Shown piece by piece: positions 41,038 through 49,593 of a DNA stretch of 64,000 nucleotides. Location of the stretch: the NCBI RefSeq assembly GCF_000025325.1, contig NC_013743.1, positions 868,001 to 932,000 of the forward strand, given 5' to 3'. The stretch's first letter is position 1. Every line of letters starts with the position of its first letter. This DNA is from Haloterrigena turkmenica DSM 5511 (lineage in GTDB: Archaea; Halobacteriota; Halobacteria; Halobacteriales; Natrialbaceae). The translations under genes were made by a program, and so were the position numbers. The notes under the pieces are model-generated. The model was given only the letters and a program-made list of their open reading frames with translations, searched no databases and was not told where the DNA came from.

Positions 41038-42228
41038 ATGTTCGCGACCATCGCGTTCGTGCTCGCGCTAGCTCTCGGCCCCTTCGTCGCCTTCCGCGCG
41101 TACGCTCGTCGGGTCGAGGCGACGGACGCACCGGTCGAGGATCGCCTCCACCGACTCAGACGGGTCCAGCAGGCCGGCGGCTTCGTCCTGCCGATCGCCG
41201 CCGTGATCGGCCTTCACTTCCTCGAGTTGATCGGCCGACCGAACGCCGTCGTCGGATCAGCGGGTCCCGAACTGTTCGGGATCGACGTCCTCGAGTTCGT
41301 CGCCATTACGGTCGTCTCGTTCGGGGTGGCGACCCTTCCACTCCTTTCGATGGCGCTTGGCACGTACCCGGCGGTCAGCTCGCTGCGGGACACCTCGGCG
41401 TCGGCGTGGCGGATCGTGAAGGGCGTCCTCGCGGCGATGGCGGCCGTCGCCGTCACGGTCGCGGTATCGATCGGGGGCCTGCTCGCGCTCGTCTCGACGG
41501 TCGGCTCGTCGCTGTCGGTTCTCGTCGGCGGCTTCGCCGTTCTCATCGCCGCCAGCTACGGCCTCTCGCCGTACCTGATCGCCGTCTTCCAGGACCGGGT
41601 GCCCCTCGAGGGTGCGGACCGCGAGCGCGTCGAGCGGCTCTGTACGGAACTGGGCTATCGGCCCCGCAGCCTCTATCTGTTCGAGGGCGGGTCGACCAAG
41701 ACCGCGAACGCCCTCGTCGCGGGCACGGTTCCGGGGTTCCGGTACGTCTTCCTCACCGACTACCTCCTCGAGGCGTGCGACGACGACGAACTGCGGGCGA
41801 TCCTCGCCCACGAATTCGGTCACGTCGCCGGCCGCCACCTCTGGCAGCGGGGGCTCCTGGCGGTGGCCGTCTTCGGTGGCTGGACGGTCGCGGTCGAGAT
41901 TCTCGGCGTCGGCATCCTCGAGGACCGATTCGGATTCCTCGGGATCTTCCTGCCGCTGATGGCGGTGTTCGGGCTCTACCAGGTCGTCTTCCTCGGCGGC
42001 CTCGCGCGCTGGCAGGAGTTTCGGGCCGACGCCTACGCGGCCCGTCGGGCGGGTCGCGACGCGACGATCGCGGCCCTCGAGACGCTCGCCGACGCGAACG
42101 ACACCCGCCGCGACGCGGGGCTGCTCTACAGTCTCGCGACCCAGCACCCGCCGATCGACGACCGACTCGAGGCGATCCGCGACGGGAGCGACGGCGCGGA
42201 TCGGTCGCCGGTGACCCCGACCGAGTGA
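41038..42228 (+). CDS. M48-family zinc metalloprotease, membrane
   Basis: 396 residues starting MFATIAFVLALAL. Four N-terminal TM helices, then LAHEFGHVAGRH (HExxH-type HEFGH, His near 258), two more TM segments and ARWQEFRADAYAARR (third zinc ligand Glu in the EFRAD motif), then THPPIDDRLEAI-like QHPPIDDRLEAI. This layout is that of HtpX/Ste24-type M48 peptidases, acting on membrane or misfolded proteins. GVPGFRYVFLTDYLLE-like VPGFRYVFLTDYLLEACDDDEL precedes the motif as expected. Start ATG at 41038 is the first Met after the repeat. Confidence 0.88.
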   Translation: MFATIAFVLALALGPFVAFRAYARRVEATDAPVEDRLHRLRRVQQAGGFVLPIAAVIGLHFLELIGRPNAVVGSAGPELFGIDVLEFVAITVVSFGVATLPLLSMALGTYPAVSSLRDTSASAWRIVKGVLAAMAAVAVTVAVSIGGLLALVSTVGSSLSVLVGGFAVLIAASYGLSPYLIAVFQDRVPLEGADRERVERLCTELGYRPRSLYLFEGGSTKTANALVAGTVPGFRYVFLTDYLLEACDDDELRAILAHEFGHVAGRHLWQRGLLAVAVFGGWTVAVEILGVGILEDRFGFLGIFLPLMAVFGLYQVVFLGGLARWQEFRADAYAARRAGRDATIAALETLADANDTRRDAGLLYSLATQHPPIDDRLEAIRDGSDGADRSPVTPTE

Positions 42229-42286
42229 GCGGCGACCGCTCGTAGAAAAGCGAATTCTTACTTTCAGTTCCGTTGTAAGGGGGATC

Positions 42287-42808
42287 GTGGATAGAATTCT
42301 CCTCAGCACGCTCGCCTATCGCCCGCCCGAGGAGGTCTTTCCGTACGTGCGGTCGTTTACCGACTACCCGCGGTACACGGAACACCTCAAGGAGGTTCGC
42401 GTTCACGGCGACGGCGACGTCGGTTCGATCTACGACCTGAAACTGGCGTGGTGGAAGCTCAGCTACACCGCCCGCTCGAAGGTCGTCGCCATCGACGCGC
42501 CGTCGTCGCTCGAGTGGCGGCTGACCAACGACATCGACGCCCGCGGCGAGTGGCGCGTCGAACCGGAGCCCGAATCGGCCCCCGAGGGCGAGGAGACGGC
42601 GAGTCGGATCTACTTCGAGGCGATCTACGACCCGCACTCGGCCGACGAGAACACGCTCTCGCTGCCCCGGTTCGTCTCGCTGGACTGGGTCGTCAAGAAA
42701 GTCGAGCCGAAACTGCTCGGAGAGGCCCAGACGGTCGTCGAACGGCTCGTCGCGGACATCGAAGGCGAGCCCCGCGACGTCGAGTTGACGGTCCACGAGA
42801 TGCCCTGA
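42287..42808 (+). CDS. SRPBCC (START-like) family protein
   Basis: 173 residues from a GTG start, MDRILLSTLAYRPPEEVFPYVRSFTDYPRYTEHLKEVRVHGDGDVGSIYDLKLAWW. The N-terminal beta-alpha pattern with PPEEVFPYVRSFTDYPRY and the C-terminal amphipathic helix AQTVVERLVADIEG fit the helix-grip ligand-binding fold (polyketide-cyclase/coenzyme Q-binding type). Ligand unknown; binds hydrophobic molecules. 58 bp after the M48 gene and possibly in its operon. Confidence 0.75.
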   Translation: MDRILLSTLAYRPPEEVFPYVRSFTDYPRYTEHLKEVRVHGDGDVGSIYDLKLAWWKLSYTARSKVVAIDAPSSLEWRLTNDIDARGEWRVEPEPESAPEGEETASRIYFEAIYDPHSADENTLSLPRFVSLDWVVKKVEPKLLGEAQTVVERLVADIEGEPRDVELTVHEMP

Positions 42809-42876
42809 CCGGCGGGACGGCCGGGGTGACGGTTTTCGGCCCGATGTATCCAATTTCGATCTGAGTCGGATTCTCA

Positions 42877-44103
42877 CTAACGTCGGCCGACGCCCCGACG
42901 ACCGATGAGCACCAGGAACAGGACGAACGCGACGAGCGTGGCGCACGCGAGCAGCGTCCACGCGTCGTCGTAGCCGCGAGCGTCGACGAGGTAGCCGAAC
43001 GCCGGCGGCGCGACGAGCGCGCCCGAATTGAGCGCGAGTTGCCCGCCCGCCGTGGCGCTTCCGATCCCGTCGTTCGGCACGATCGAGCCGATACACGAGT
43101 AGTAGACGCCGGTGAAACCGAGGATGAACGCGCCGAGCAGCGCGAACAGTCCCAGGACGACGAGCGGCGGTTCGACGAACGGGATCGCCGCGAAGAGGAC
43201 CGCCGAGACGCCCGCCTGAATCGCCAGGAGCACCAGCGTCGAGCGCGTCAGCGATCCGAACCAATTGTCGGCGATCCAGCCGAACCCGATGCGGCCGACG
43301 CTCCCGCTGGCCTGCGCGGCGGCGAGGGTCGCCCCGGCGAAGACCGAACTCGCGCCGACGACGTCGGTCACGTAGAGGAGCGTGTAGCCGACCGTGGTGA
43401 ACAGCCCCGCGCCGAGGAAGAACCCCGCGGCGACGAGCAGTGCGTACTCCGGGTCCCCGACGTGCGTCCGGAGGGACGTTCCGGACTCGTCGGCGTCGCC
43501 GGTTCCGGCGTCGTAGCAGACGCGGAATGCGACGGTGACGACGGCCGCGACCGCGCCGGCCCCGAGAAACGCGACTTCCCAGCCGACGCGACTGGCGCTG
43601 AGCGGCACCAGTAGCGAGCTGAGGCCGCTCCCGGCGGTCACGCCCATCTGTTTGATGCCCATCGAGACGTTGAGCCGCTCGGCGGGGATCGCGTTGAAGA
43701 CGGCCTTATTCGTCCCGGGGATCGCCGTCGCGTAGAAGGCTCCGAGGACGGCGACGGCACCCAGCAGAAGGGGGTACGTCGAAACGGCGGTTACGAGGAC
43801 GGTCGTCGCGCCGAGGCCGGTTAGGCCGACGATCAGCACTCGAGCCTCACCGTACCGGTCGATGAGGCGGCCGACGGGCGCGACGCAGATCGTGTACCCG
43901 AGCATCAGCGCGGTCAACAGGAACCCGATCCGAGTTGTCGAAACGCCGAACTGCGCTCGAACGAACGGCGTGACCGCGTAGACGGCGTAGAAACAGCCGC
44001 TCGCGGCGACCTGCCAGGCGAGGATGAGGGCGGTGTACCCCTTCCAGCTCCGCGGCTGCAGATCGAGGGCGGTGCCCGGCACGGACTCGGTCGGCACGTT
44101 CAT
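42877..44103 (-). CDS. MFS transporter
   Basis: 408 residues starting MNVPTESVPGTALDLQPRSWKGYTALILAWQ; twelve TM helices with the MFS motif A-like GRLIDRYGEARV after helix 2 and a weaker repeat after helix 8 (GFGWIADNWFGS). Also YATAIPGTNKAVFNAIPAERLNVSMGIKQMG, seen in oxalate/formate or sugar-type MFS. Substrate unknown. Its ATG overlaps the stop of a 54-codon ORF upstream (ATGA). Confidence 0.85.
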   Translation of the reverse strand: MNVPTESVPGTALDLQPRSWKGYTALILAWQVAASGCFYAVYAVTPFVRAQFGVSTTRIGFLLTALMLGYTICVAPVGRLIDRYGEARVLIVGLTGLGATTVLVTAVSTYPLLLGAVAVLGAFYATAIPGTNKAVFNAIPAERLNVSMGIKQMGVTAGSGLSSLLVPLSASRVGWEVAFLGAGAVAAVVTVAFRVCYDAGTGDADESGTSLRTHVGDPEYALLVAAGFFLGAGLFTTVGYTLLYVTDVVGASSVFAGATLAAAQASGSVGRIGFGWIADNWFGSLTRSTLVLLAIQAGVSAVLFAAIPFVEPPLVVLGLFALLGAFILGFTGVYYSCIGSIVPNDGIGSATAGGQLALNSGALVAPPAFGYLVDARGYDDAWTLLACATLVAFVLFLVLIGRRGVGRR

Positions 44104-44264
44104 CGTCGCGTCTCGGCCTCCGTCCGTTCGCCGGCGTCGTCTCGATCGGAGCGGGTACGCGACGCTCGAGGGGAGAGCGCCGCGTTCGGTCCGCGGTCGT
44201 CGCTCCCGTAGTACCATCGCGCCGTCGCGCTGGGCGTCGGCGTCGATTGCTTCGTGTCAGTCAT
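44100..44264 (-). CDS. 54-residue hypothetical protein coupled to the MFS gene
   Basis: MTDTKQSTPTPSATARWYYGSDDRG..., Thr/Ser-rich then Arg/Asp-rich, no TM, no known motif. Its TGA overlaps the ATG of the MFS gene in ATGA form, which is how real haloarchaeal operons are often joined. Alternatively it is chance coding upstream of the MFS. Only the overlap and the start support it. Confidence 0.35.
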   Translation of the reverse strand: MTDTKQSTPTPSATARWYYGSDDRGPNAALSPRASRTRSDRDDAGERTEAETRR

Positions 44265-44406
44265 CGATCGTGATAGGGAGTACGCGTAGCTCGTCGGTCT
44301 CGAGGCTCGGTCAGCCGCGCACGTGATCTCGTACTCGGTTCCGCCGGGTTCGATCGCGAGAGGATCCAGCGATGCGCGACCCTCTCGCGGCGCCGCGCGA
44401 TCGAAC

Positions 44407-46017
44407 TCACCACAGCGTGTGCGGCCAGACGAAGGTGAACAGGAACCAGATGAGGCCGGTCAGAACCGCTGTCATGATGGCGTTCAGGATGAGTCCCGTT
44501 CGCAGCATGTGGCGCTGCTCGACGTAGCCACTCCCGAACACGATGGCGTTCGGCGGCGTCGCGACCGGAAGCGCGAACGCGAAACTCGCGGCGATCGTGC
44601 CGGCCACGGCGAGGAACAGCGACGTCGAGAAGTCGGTGAGGCCGAGCGTCGCCGAGAAGACGCTCCCGAGACTGATCAGGATGGGGACGATGATACTCGT
44701 CGTCGCGGCGTTGGACGTCATCTCGGTCAGGAAGATGACCAGCAGGACGACCACGGCGATGATGAGGACGATGGGCGACCCGACGAGCCCCCCGAAGACC
44801 GTCTCGGCGATCCACTCCGTCGCGCCGGTGTCCGCGAGGGCGTTCGCCAGCGAGATGCCGCCGCCGAACAGCAGCAGCGTTCCCCAGTCGATATCGACCA
44901 GTTCGTCCCACTCCATCGTGTCGGCCAGCACGAGCGCGGGCACCGCGGCGACGCCGACCAGCACGTAGTACAGCAGCCCCTGATGGCCGTCGACGCCGAA
45001 GACCGTCGCCCCCTCGCCGCCGAACAGCGACGTCATCCAGACGGTCGAGAGGTGCGGTTCGAAGAACTCACCGAGCCCGCCGACCATCCAGAGGCCGGCC
45101 GTCGCGGCGAAGATCACGGCGACTCGCTTGCCGCGCGTACTGAGTTCGCCCTCCGCAGCGAGTTGCTCCCTGGCGGTCGCTCGAGCCTCGGTGACGTCCG
45201 GAACCTCCGGCGGATAGAGGACGTAAGTGAGGAGGAGCCAGACCAGCGGGAGCGTCACGACGACGATCGGAAAGCCGACGAGGAACCAGTCGGCGAAGCC
45301 GACTTCGTAGTCCAGAACGGCGTTCAGCTGGCCGACGAGGATCGCGTTCGGCGGCGTGCCGATGATCGTGCCGACGCCGCCGACGCTCGCCGCGTAGGCG
45401 GTTCCCAGCAACATCGAGATCTGGATGTTCGTGAACTCGTTCGTCGTCGCCGATTCGACGGTTCCGCCGTCGGCGGCCGTTTCGGTCGGCTGATCGTCGG
45501 GGACCGGATCGTCGACCGAGGCGAGATCGTCGCGATCGAGCACCTGCGTGAGGACGCCGACCGCGATCGGCGTCATCATCGCCGTCGTCGCGGTGTTCGA
45601 GACCCACATCGACAACGTGGCGGTCACAACCATGATCGCGAGGATCAGCCGACGGGGCGAACTGCCCATCTTGGCGATGGTGTACAGCGCGATCCGCCGG
45701 TCGATGTCGTACTTCTGGATCGCGTTCGCGAGCATGAAGCCCGCCAGAAACAGAAAGATGATGTGATCGGCGAACCCCGATAGCGCGACGTCCATGTCGT
45801 CGTAGACGCCGGTGCCGGTCAGCAACAGCGGGATCGTCAACGCGGTAACCGCCAGCGGGAAGGTGCCCGTCACCCAGAGGAAGCCCGCGAAGAACATCGT
45901 CGCGAGCGCGTACTGGCCCGCTATCGAAAGACCGGTCGGAGACGGTGCGGCCGCGATCGCGACCGTCCCGATAACTGCGACGAGGAACTTGACGATTCGC
46001 TTGTTAGACTGGCTCAT
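44407..46017 (-). CDS. SLC13/DASS-family anion (dicarboxylate or sulfate) transporter
   Basis: 536 residues starting MSQSNKRIVKFLVAVIG. About 11 hydrophobic segments with the two SNT-type sodium-anion motifs: LSMWVSNTATTAMMTP (first repeat) and LTEMTSNAATTSIIVP (second repeat), and VATPPNAIVFGSGYV at the end. Probably Na+-coupled uptake of di/tricarboxylates or sulfate. It has an acidic cytoplasmic loop (DRDDLASVDDPVPDDQ) around residues 165-190. A short HTH gene lies 95 bp upstream on the same strand. Confidence 0.85.
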   Translation of the reverse strand: MSQSNKRIVKFLVAVIGTVAIAAAPSPTGLSIAGQYALATMFFAGFLWVTGTFPLAVTALTIPLLLTGTGVYDDMDVALSGFADHIIFLFLAGFMLANAIQKYDIDRRIALYTIAKMGSSPRRLILAIMVVTATLSMWVSNTATTAMMTPIAVGVLTQVLDRDDLASVDDPVPDDQPTETAADGGTVESATTNEFTNIQISMLLGTAYAASVGGVGTIIGTPPNAILVGQLNAVLDYEVGFADWFLVGFPIVVVTLPLVWLLLTYVLYPPEVPDVTEARATAREQLAAEGELSTRGKRVAVIFAATAGLWMVGGLGEFFEPHLSTVWMTSLFGGEGATVFGVDGHQGLLYYVLVGVAAVPALVLADTMEWDELVDIDWGTLLLFGGGISLANALADTGATEWIAETVFGGLVGSPIVLIIAVVVLLVIFLTEMTSNAATTSIIVPILISLGSVFSATLGLTDFSTSLFLAVAGTIAASFAFALPVATPPNAIVFGSGYVEQRHMLRTGLILNAIMTAVLTGLIWFLFTFVWPHTLW

Positions 46018-46111
46018 TCGACCGTGTATCATTGATACAGTCGATGATTATCATTATCGTCCTTAAGTCTTGTCATGGGGTCACATCCTGCGAAGCGCCG
46101 CCGAACGGCCG

Positions 46112-46363
46112 CTAAAAGTGACGAACGATCGCGCGGATCTGGTCTTCGGTGAGCTCCTCGCTGTAGAGTTCGAGGAGCGTTTGCCGGCGGGACCGGGAGA
46201 GGGACCGATTTCCGTTCTCGAGCATCGAGATGTGGGCCTGCATGAGCTCGGGAACCTCCCGCTCGACCGCCCGCTGCTCGTAGCCGGCCGCCACCCGAAG
46301 CAGCCGCCAGCCGAGGGGCGAGATCCGGTCCAGATCCAGATCCGGAACGTCAGAAGATGTCAT
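46112..46363 (-). CDS. Small helix-turn-helix (XRE-like) protein
   Basis: 83 residues: PLGWRLLRVAAGYEQRAVEREVPELMQAHISMLENGNRSLSRSRRQTLLELYSEELTEDQIRAIVRHF. The HTH core (AAGYEQRAVEREVPELMQAHISMLENGNRSLS) is XRE/Cro-like with the conserved ISMLENG turn. Single domain with no ligand domain. It is directly upstream of the DASS transporter, same strand, and may regulate it. A 150-bp gap upstream leads to the M42 peptidase stop. Confidence 0.65.
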   Translation of the reverse strand: MTSSDVPDLDLDRISPLGWRLLRVAAGYEQRAVEREVPELMQAHISMLENGNRSLSRSRRQTLLELYSEELTEDQIRAIVRHF

Positions 46364-46513
46364 ACGTAGTCGGTGCAGTGAGTGTCAAAAGGCTTTGTTG
46401 AAATCGTTCGGCCGACGGCACTGTCTTTCCGCCCGATACGGTCGGGACGAAACAGGACGATCGGCGATCGACGATGGTCGATGACGATCGCTCGAAACCT
46501 CCCCGGGTCGGTC

Positions 46514-47581
46514 TCAGAGAGTGTAGTCCTCCTTGCCGTCCTCGCTCGAGAGGAACGCCTCGAGGAGATCGATCATCGCCGCGACGTCGTCGACGTGGGC
46601 GGCCTCGGTCGGCGTGTGGAGGTATCGCGTCGGAATCGAGATCGCGCCGACGGGTTTGGCGCCGTTGGAAAGCTGGAAGCCGGCCGTGTCGGTGCCCCCG
46701 GCGGGGAGGATCTCGCGCTGGTAGTCGATTTCCGCCTCGTCGGCGACCGACTGGAGCCGCTTGTGGACCTTCGGGTTCGTGATGACGCTCCCGTCCTTGA
46801 GTTTGATCGCCGCGCCGTCGCCGAGTTCGGTGACGCGATCGCCGGCCTCGAAGCCGGGGATGTCGTTGGCGACGGTGACGTCGAGCGCGAGCGCCAGATC
46901 GGGATCGACGTCGACGCCCAGCGCGCGGGCGCCCCGCAGGCCGACCTCCTCCTGGACGGTCGCACAGAAGTGGATCGTCACGTCGGGCTCGGTGATCCGG
47001 CGAGCCGCCTCGAGCATCGCGAACAGACAGATCCGGTCGTCGAGCGCCTTGCCGGTGACCGTCTCACCGACGCGCTCGGTCGTCTGATCCATCGTCACGA
47101 GGTCACCGGGCGAGACCCGCTCCTCGAGGTCCTCGTAGGGGAGACCGACGTCCACGACGACGTCCTCGACCTCGGGAGTCTTCTCGCGGTCCTCGTCGCT
47201 CAAGGTGTGTGGCGGCGGCGAACCGATGACCCCCGGCAGGTCGCCGTCGTCGGTGTGGATCGTCACCCGCTGGGCCTTGAGGACGCGCGCGTCCCAGCCG
47301 CCCAGCGCGTCGAGTTCGACGAAGCCGAAGCCGTCCTCGCTGCCCTTGAGGTGGCGGACCATGAAGCCGATCTCGTCCATGTGGGCCGCGACGGCGACCG
47401 AATAGTCGGACTCGCCCTCGAGCGTCCCCACGACGTTCCCCATCGCGTCGGTTCGGATCCGGTCGACGTTCTCCTCGAACTCGTCGACGACGAGGTCACG
47501 GACGCGGTCCTCGTAGCCGGGGACGCCACTCGTCTCGGTCAGTTCCGTGAGAAATTCGAAATCGAACGGGACGGATTCCAT
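46514..47581 (-). CDS. M42-family (tetrahedral) aminopeptidase
   Basis: 355 residues. Zinc ligands and catalytic residues visible: AAHMDEIGFMVRHL (His), GKALDDRICLFAMLEAA (Asp), CATVQEEVGLRGARAL (Glu-Glu), LALDVT (Asp), and C-terminal PTRYLHTPTEAAHVDDV (His). These TET-like enzymes trim peptides in the cytosol as dodecamers. Length is normal for the family. Monocistronic. Confidence 0.92.
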   Translation of the reverse strand: MESVPFDFEFLTELTETSGVPGYEDRVRDLVVDEFEENVDRIRTDAMGNVVGTLEGESDYSVAVAAHMDEIGFMVRHLKGSEDGFGFVELDALGGWDARVLKAQRVTIHTDDGDLPGVIGSPPPHTLSDEDREKTPEVEDVVVDVGLPYEDLEERVSPGDLVTMDQTTERVGETVTGKALDDRICLFAMLEAARRITEPDVTIHFCATVQEEVGLRGARALGVDVDPDLALALDVTVANDIPGFEAGDRVTELGDGAAIKLKDGSVITNPKVHKRLQSVADEAEIDYQREILPAGGTDTAGFQLSNGAKPVGAISIPTRYLHTPTEAAHVDDVAAMIDLLEAFLSSEDGKEDYTL

Positions 47582-47760
47582 GACCGATCTTGTGAGCGGT
47601 TCGACTATAAACCCGCGGATGGCGAGCCCGCGACGAGCTCGGTCCGCGAAATCGATTCGCGGGTCGCTCGCGGGCCACGCGTGTGAATCACGTGACGGTC
47701 GTAGCGGGTTTCCATATTAACCGCGGAGTATTAACGCGGTGGTCCACTAAACGTGTGTAT

Positions 47761-48927
47761 ATGAGTGACGTACGTGTCGCAGGTGTCGGCCTGACTCCGT
47801 TCGGAAACGCGCCCGAGCGGACCAGCCGGGACCTCTTCGGGGAAGCGAGTATCGCGGCGTTCGAGGACAGCGGTGTCCCTCGAGACGACGTGGACGCCCT
47901 CCTCTACGGCAACTTCATGGGCGAGCTATCCGAACATCAGGGTCACCACGGGCCCCTCATGGCCGAGGCCGCGGGCGTGAGGGCGCCGGCGACCCGCTAC
48001 GAGTCCGCCTGCGCCTCGAGCGGCACGGCCGTCCGGGACGCCGTCATGCGGCTCCGCAACGGCGAGGACGACGTGATCCTCGTCGGCGGCGCCGAGCGGA
48101 TGACCAACCTCGGCACCGCGGGCGCGACCGAGGCGCTCGCGATCGCCGCCGACGACCTCTGGGAGGTCCGCGCGGGGATGACCTTCCCCGGCGCCTACGC
48201 GTTAATGGCCCAGGCCTACTTCGACGAGTACGGCGGCGAACACGAGGATCTGGCCCACATCGCCGTCAAGAACCACGAGAACGCACTGAACAACGAGAAG
48301 GCCCAGTACCAGAGCGCGATCGAGGTTAGCGACGTCCTCGAGGCTCCGCAGGTCTCCAGCCCGCTGGGACTGTACGACTCCTGTCCGATCTCCGACGGCG
48401 CGGCCGCCGTGGTCCTCACGAGCGAGGAGTACGCCGAAGAACACGGCCTCGAGGCACCGGTCTCGATCAGCGGCACCGGACAGGGCGGCGACCGGATGGC
48501 CCTCCACGACCGCGAGTACCTCGCGCGCTCGCCCGCGGCCCGCGAGGCGGGCGAAGAGGCGTACGCCGACGCCGGCGTCGAGTCCGCGGACGTCGACTTC
48601 GCGGAGGTCCACGACTGCTTCACGATCGCCGAAGTGCTCGCGATCGAGTCGCTCGATCTGTTTCCGATCGGCGAGGGCATCTCGGCGGCCCGCGACGGCC
48701 GGACGACCGCCGACGGCGAGACGCCGATCAACCTCTCGGGCGGCCTGAAGGCCAAGGGCCACCCGGTCGGCGCGACCGGCGCCTCCCAGATCGCCGAGGT
48801 GACCAAACTGCTCTCCGGGAACCACCCCAACAGCGAGTTCGTCGAGGACGCGACGACCGGCGTCGCCCACAACGCGGGTGGCACCGTCGCGAGTGCAACT
48901 GTCCACGTGCTGGAGGTGAGCGAGTGA
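47761..48927 (+). CDS. Thiolase-domain protein (acetyl-CoA acetyltransferase / SCP-x-like)
   Basis: 388 residues starting MSDVRVAGVGLTPFG. Catalytic Cys84 in ESACASSGTAV, His in EVHDCFTIAE and the GH in LKAKGHPVGATGASQ are present; the typical C-terminal CGG is reduced to HNAGGTVA, as is common in archaeal and SCP-x-type thiolases. In archaea such thiolases pair with a DUF35/OB protein, and with HMG-CoA synthase in the mevalonate pathway. Here the DUF35 gene follows directly (TGATG overlap) but no HMG-CoA synthase is adjacent, so acyl-CoA metabolism is equally likely. Confidence 0.88.
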   Translation: MSDVRVAGVGLTPFGNAPERTSRDLFGEASIAAFEDSGVPRDDVDALLYGNFMGELSEHQGHHGPLMAEAAGVRAPATRYESACASSGTAVRDAVMRLRNGEDDVILVGGAERMTNLGTAGATEALAIAADDLWEVRAGMTFPGAYALMAQAYFDEYGGEHEDLAHIAVKNHENALNNEKAQYQSAIEVSDVLEAPQVSSPLGLYDSCPISDGAAAVVLTSEEYAEEHGLEAPVSISGTGQGGDRMALHDREYLARSPAAREAGEEAYADAGVESADVDFAEVHDCFTIAEVLAIESLDLFPIGEGISAARDGRTTADGETPINLSGGLKAKGHPVGATGASQIAEVTKLLSGNHPNSEFVEDATTGVAHNAGGTVASATVHVLEVSE

Positions 48928-49322
48928 TGAGCGAGACTGACTCCGAAACCCGAGACGCCGGCTTCGACGAGTGGCTCGACGCCGCCGAGGAGGACCGAGC
49001 GTACTACCTCGCGTGCCCGAACGACCACGGCTCCCTGCCGCCCCGTCGGGTCTGTCCCGACTGCGGTGCGACCGAACTCGAAGAGCTCGAGTTACCCGAG
49101 AGCGGCGAAATCCAGACGTTCACCGTCACGCACGTCCCGACGCCGGCGTTCGAGGAGGACGCCCCCTACGCGACGGCCATCGCGAACTTCGGTCCCGTGC
49201 GCATCACGGGACAGGTCGTCGGCATCGGCCCCGCGGACGTCGAGACCGGACTCGAGGTCGAACTCGAGGTCACGGTGTCGGAGACGACAGGCGAGCGCGT
49301 GCTCGGGTTCAGCCCAGTATAG
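48927..49322 (+). CDS. Zn-ribbon/OB-fold (DUF35) acyl-CoA-associated protein
   Basis: 131 residues. N-terminal helices, a rubredoxin-like zinc ribbon with only one full Cys pair (CPDCGA; the first pair reads ACPNDHG), and a C-terminal OB fold (IQTFTVTHVPTPAFEEDAPYATAIANFGPVRITGQVVG). DUF35 proteins shuttle CoA intermediates by forming complexes with thiolases. TGATG overlap with the thiolase gene (ATG at 48927). Confidence 0.85.
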   Translation: MSETDSETRDAGFDEWLDAAEEDRAYYLACPNDHGSLPPRRVCPDCGATELEELELPESGEIQTFTVTHVPTPAFEEDAPYATAIANFGPVRITGQVVGIGPADVETGLEVELEVTVSETTGERVLGFSPV

Positions 49323-49410
49323 CGGCTCGAATCGCTGTTTTCGGCACTGTTTGATACACGATCACATTGAGTTTTGCGGACGGAGTCTCCCCCGCCGACG
49401 CGAGATAAAT

Positions 49411-49452
49411 CGGTGGACAGAAACCGCGAGTACCCCTACCCGCTGTCCACCG
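49411..49452. repeat. 10-bp inverted repeat in the 49.3-49.6 kb gap
   Basis: CGGTGGACAG at 49411-49420 and its exact inverse CTGTCCACCG at 49443-49452, loop 22 nt. Lies between the ends of the DUF35 gene (rightward) and the alpha/beta hydrolase (leftward), so it could be a bidirectional terminator or structure. The rest of the 49323-49593 gap has no supported gene. Confidence 0.35.
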
Positions 49453-49593
49453 TCCTACTCGGCGAGTCACACTTCGATGGAATATGCTTTATGGCTCAGC
49501 TCGCGACTCGATCGGTGAGTCGCACGCACTGAACGACGGCGCGATAGGCGGGTACCTGTCGCGAAAGTCGACAGAATTCCGCCATAACTGCCG

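Noticed and set aside
44323-45783. 486-codon Arg/Glu-rich frame opposite the DASS transporter
   Set aside because: Antisense shadow; hydrophobic helices on the other strand produce the charged repeats seen here.
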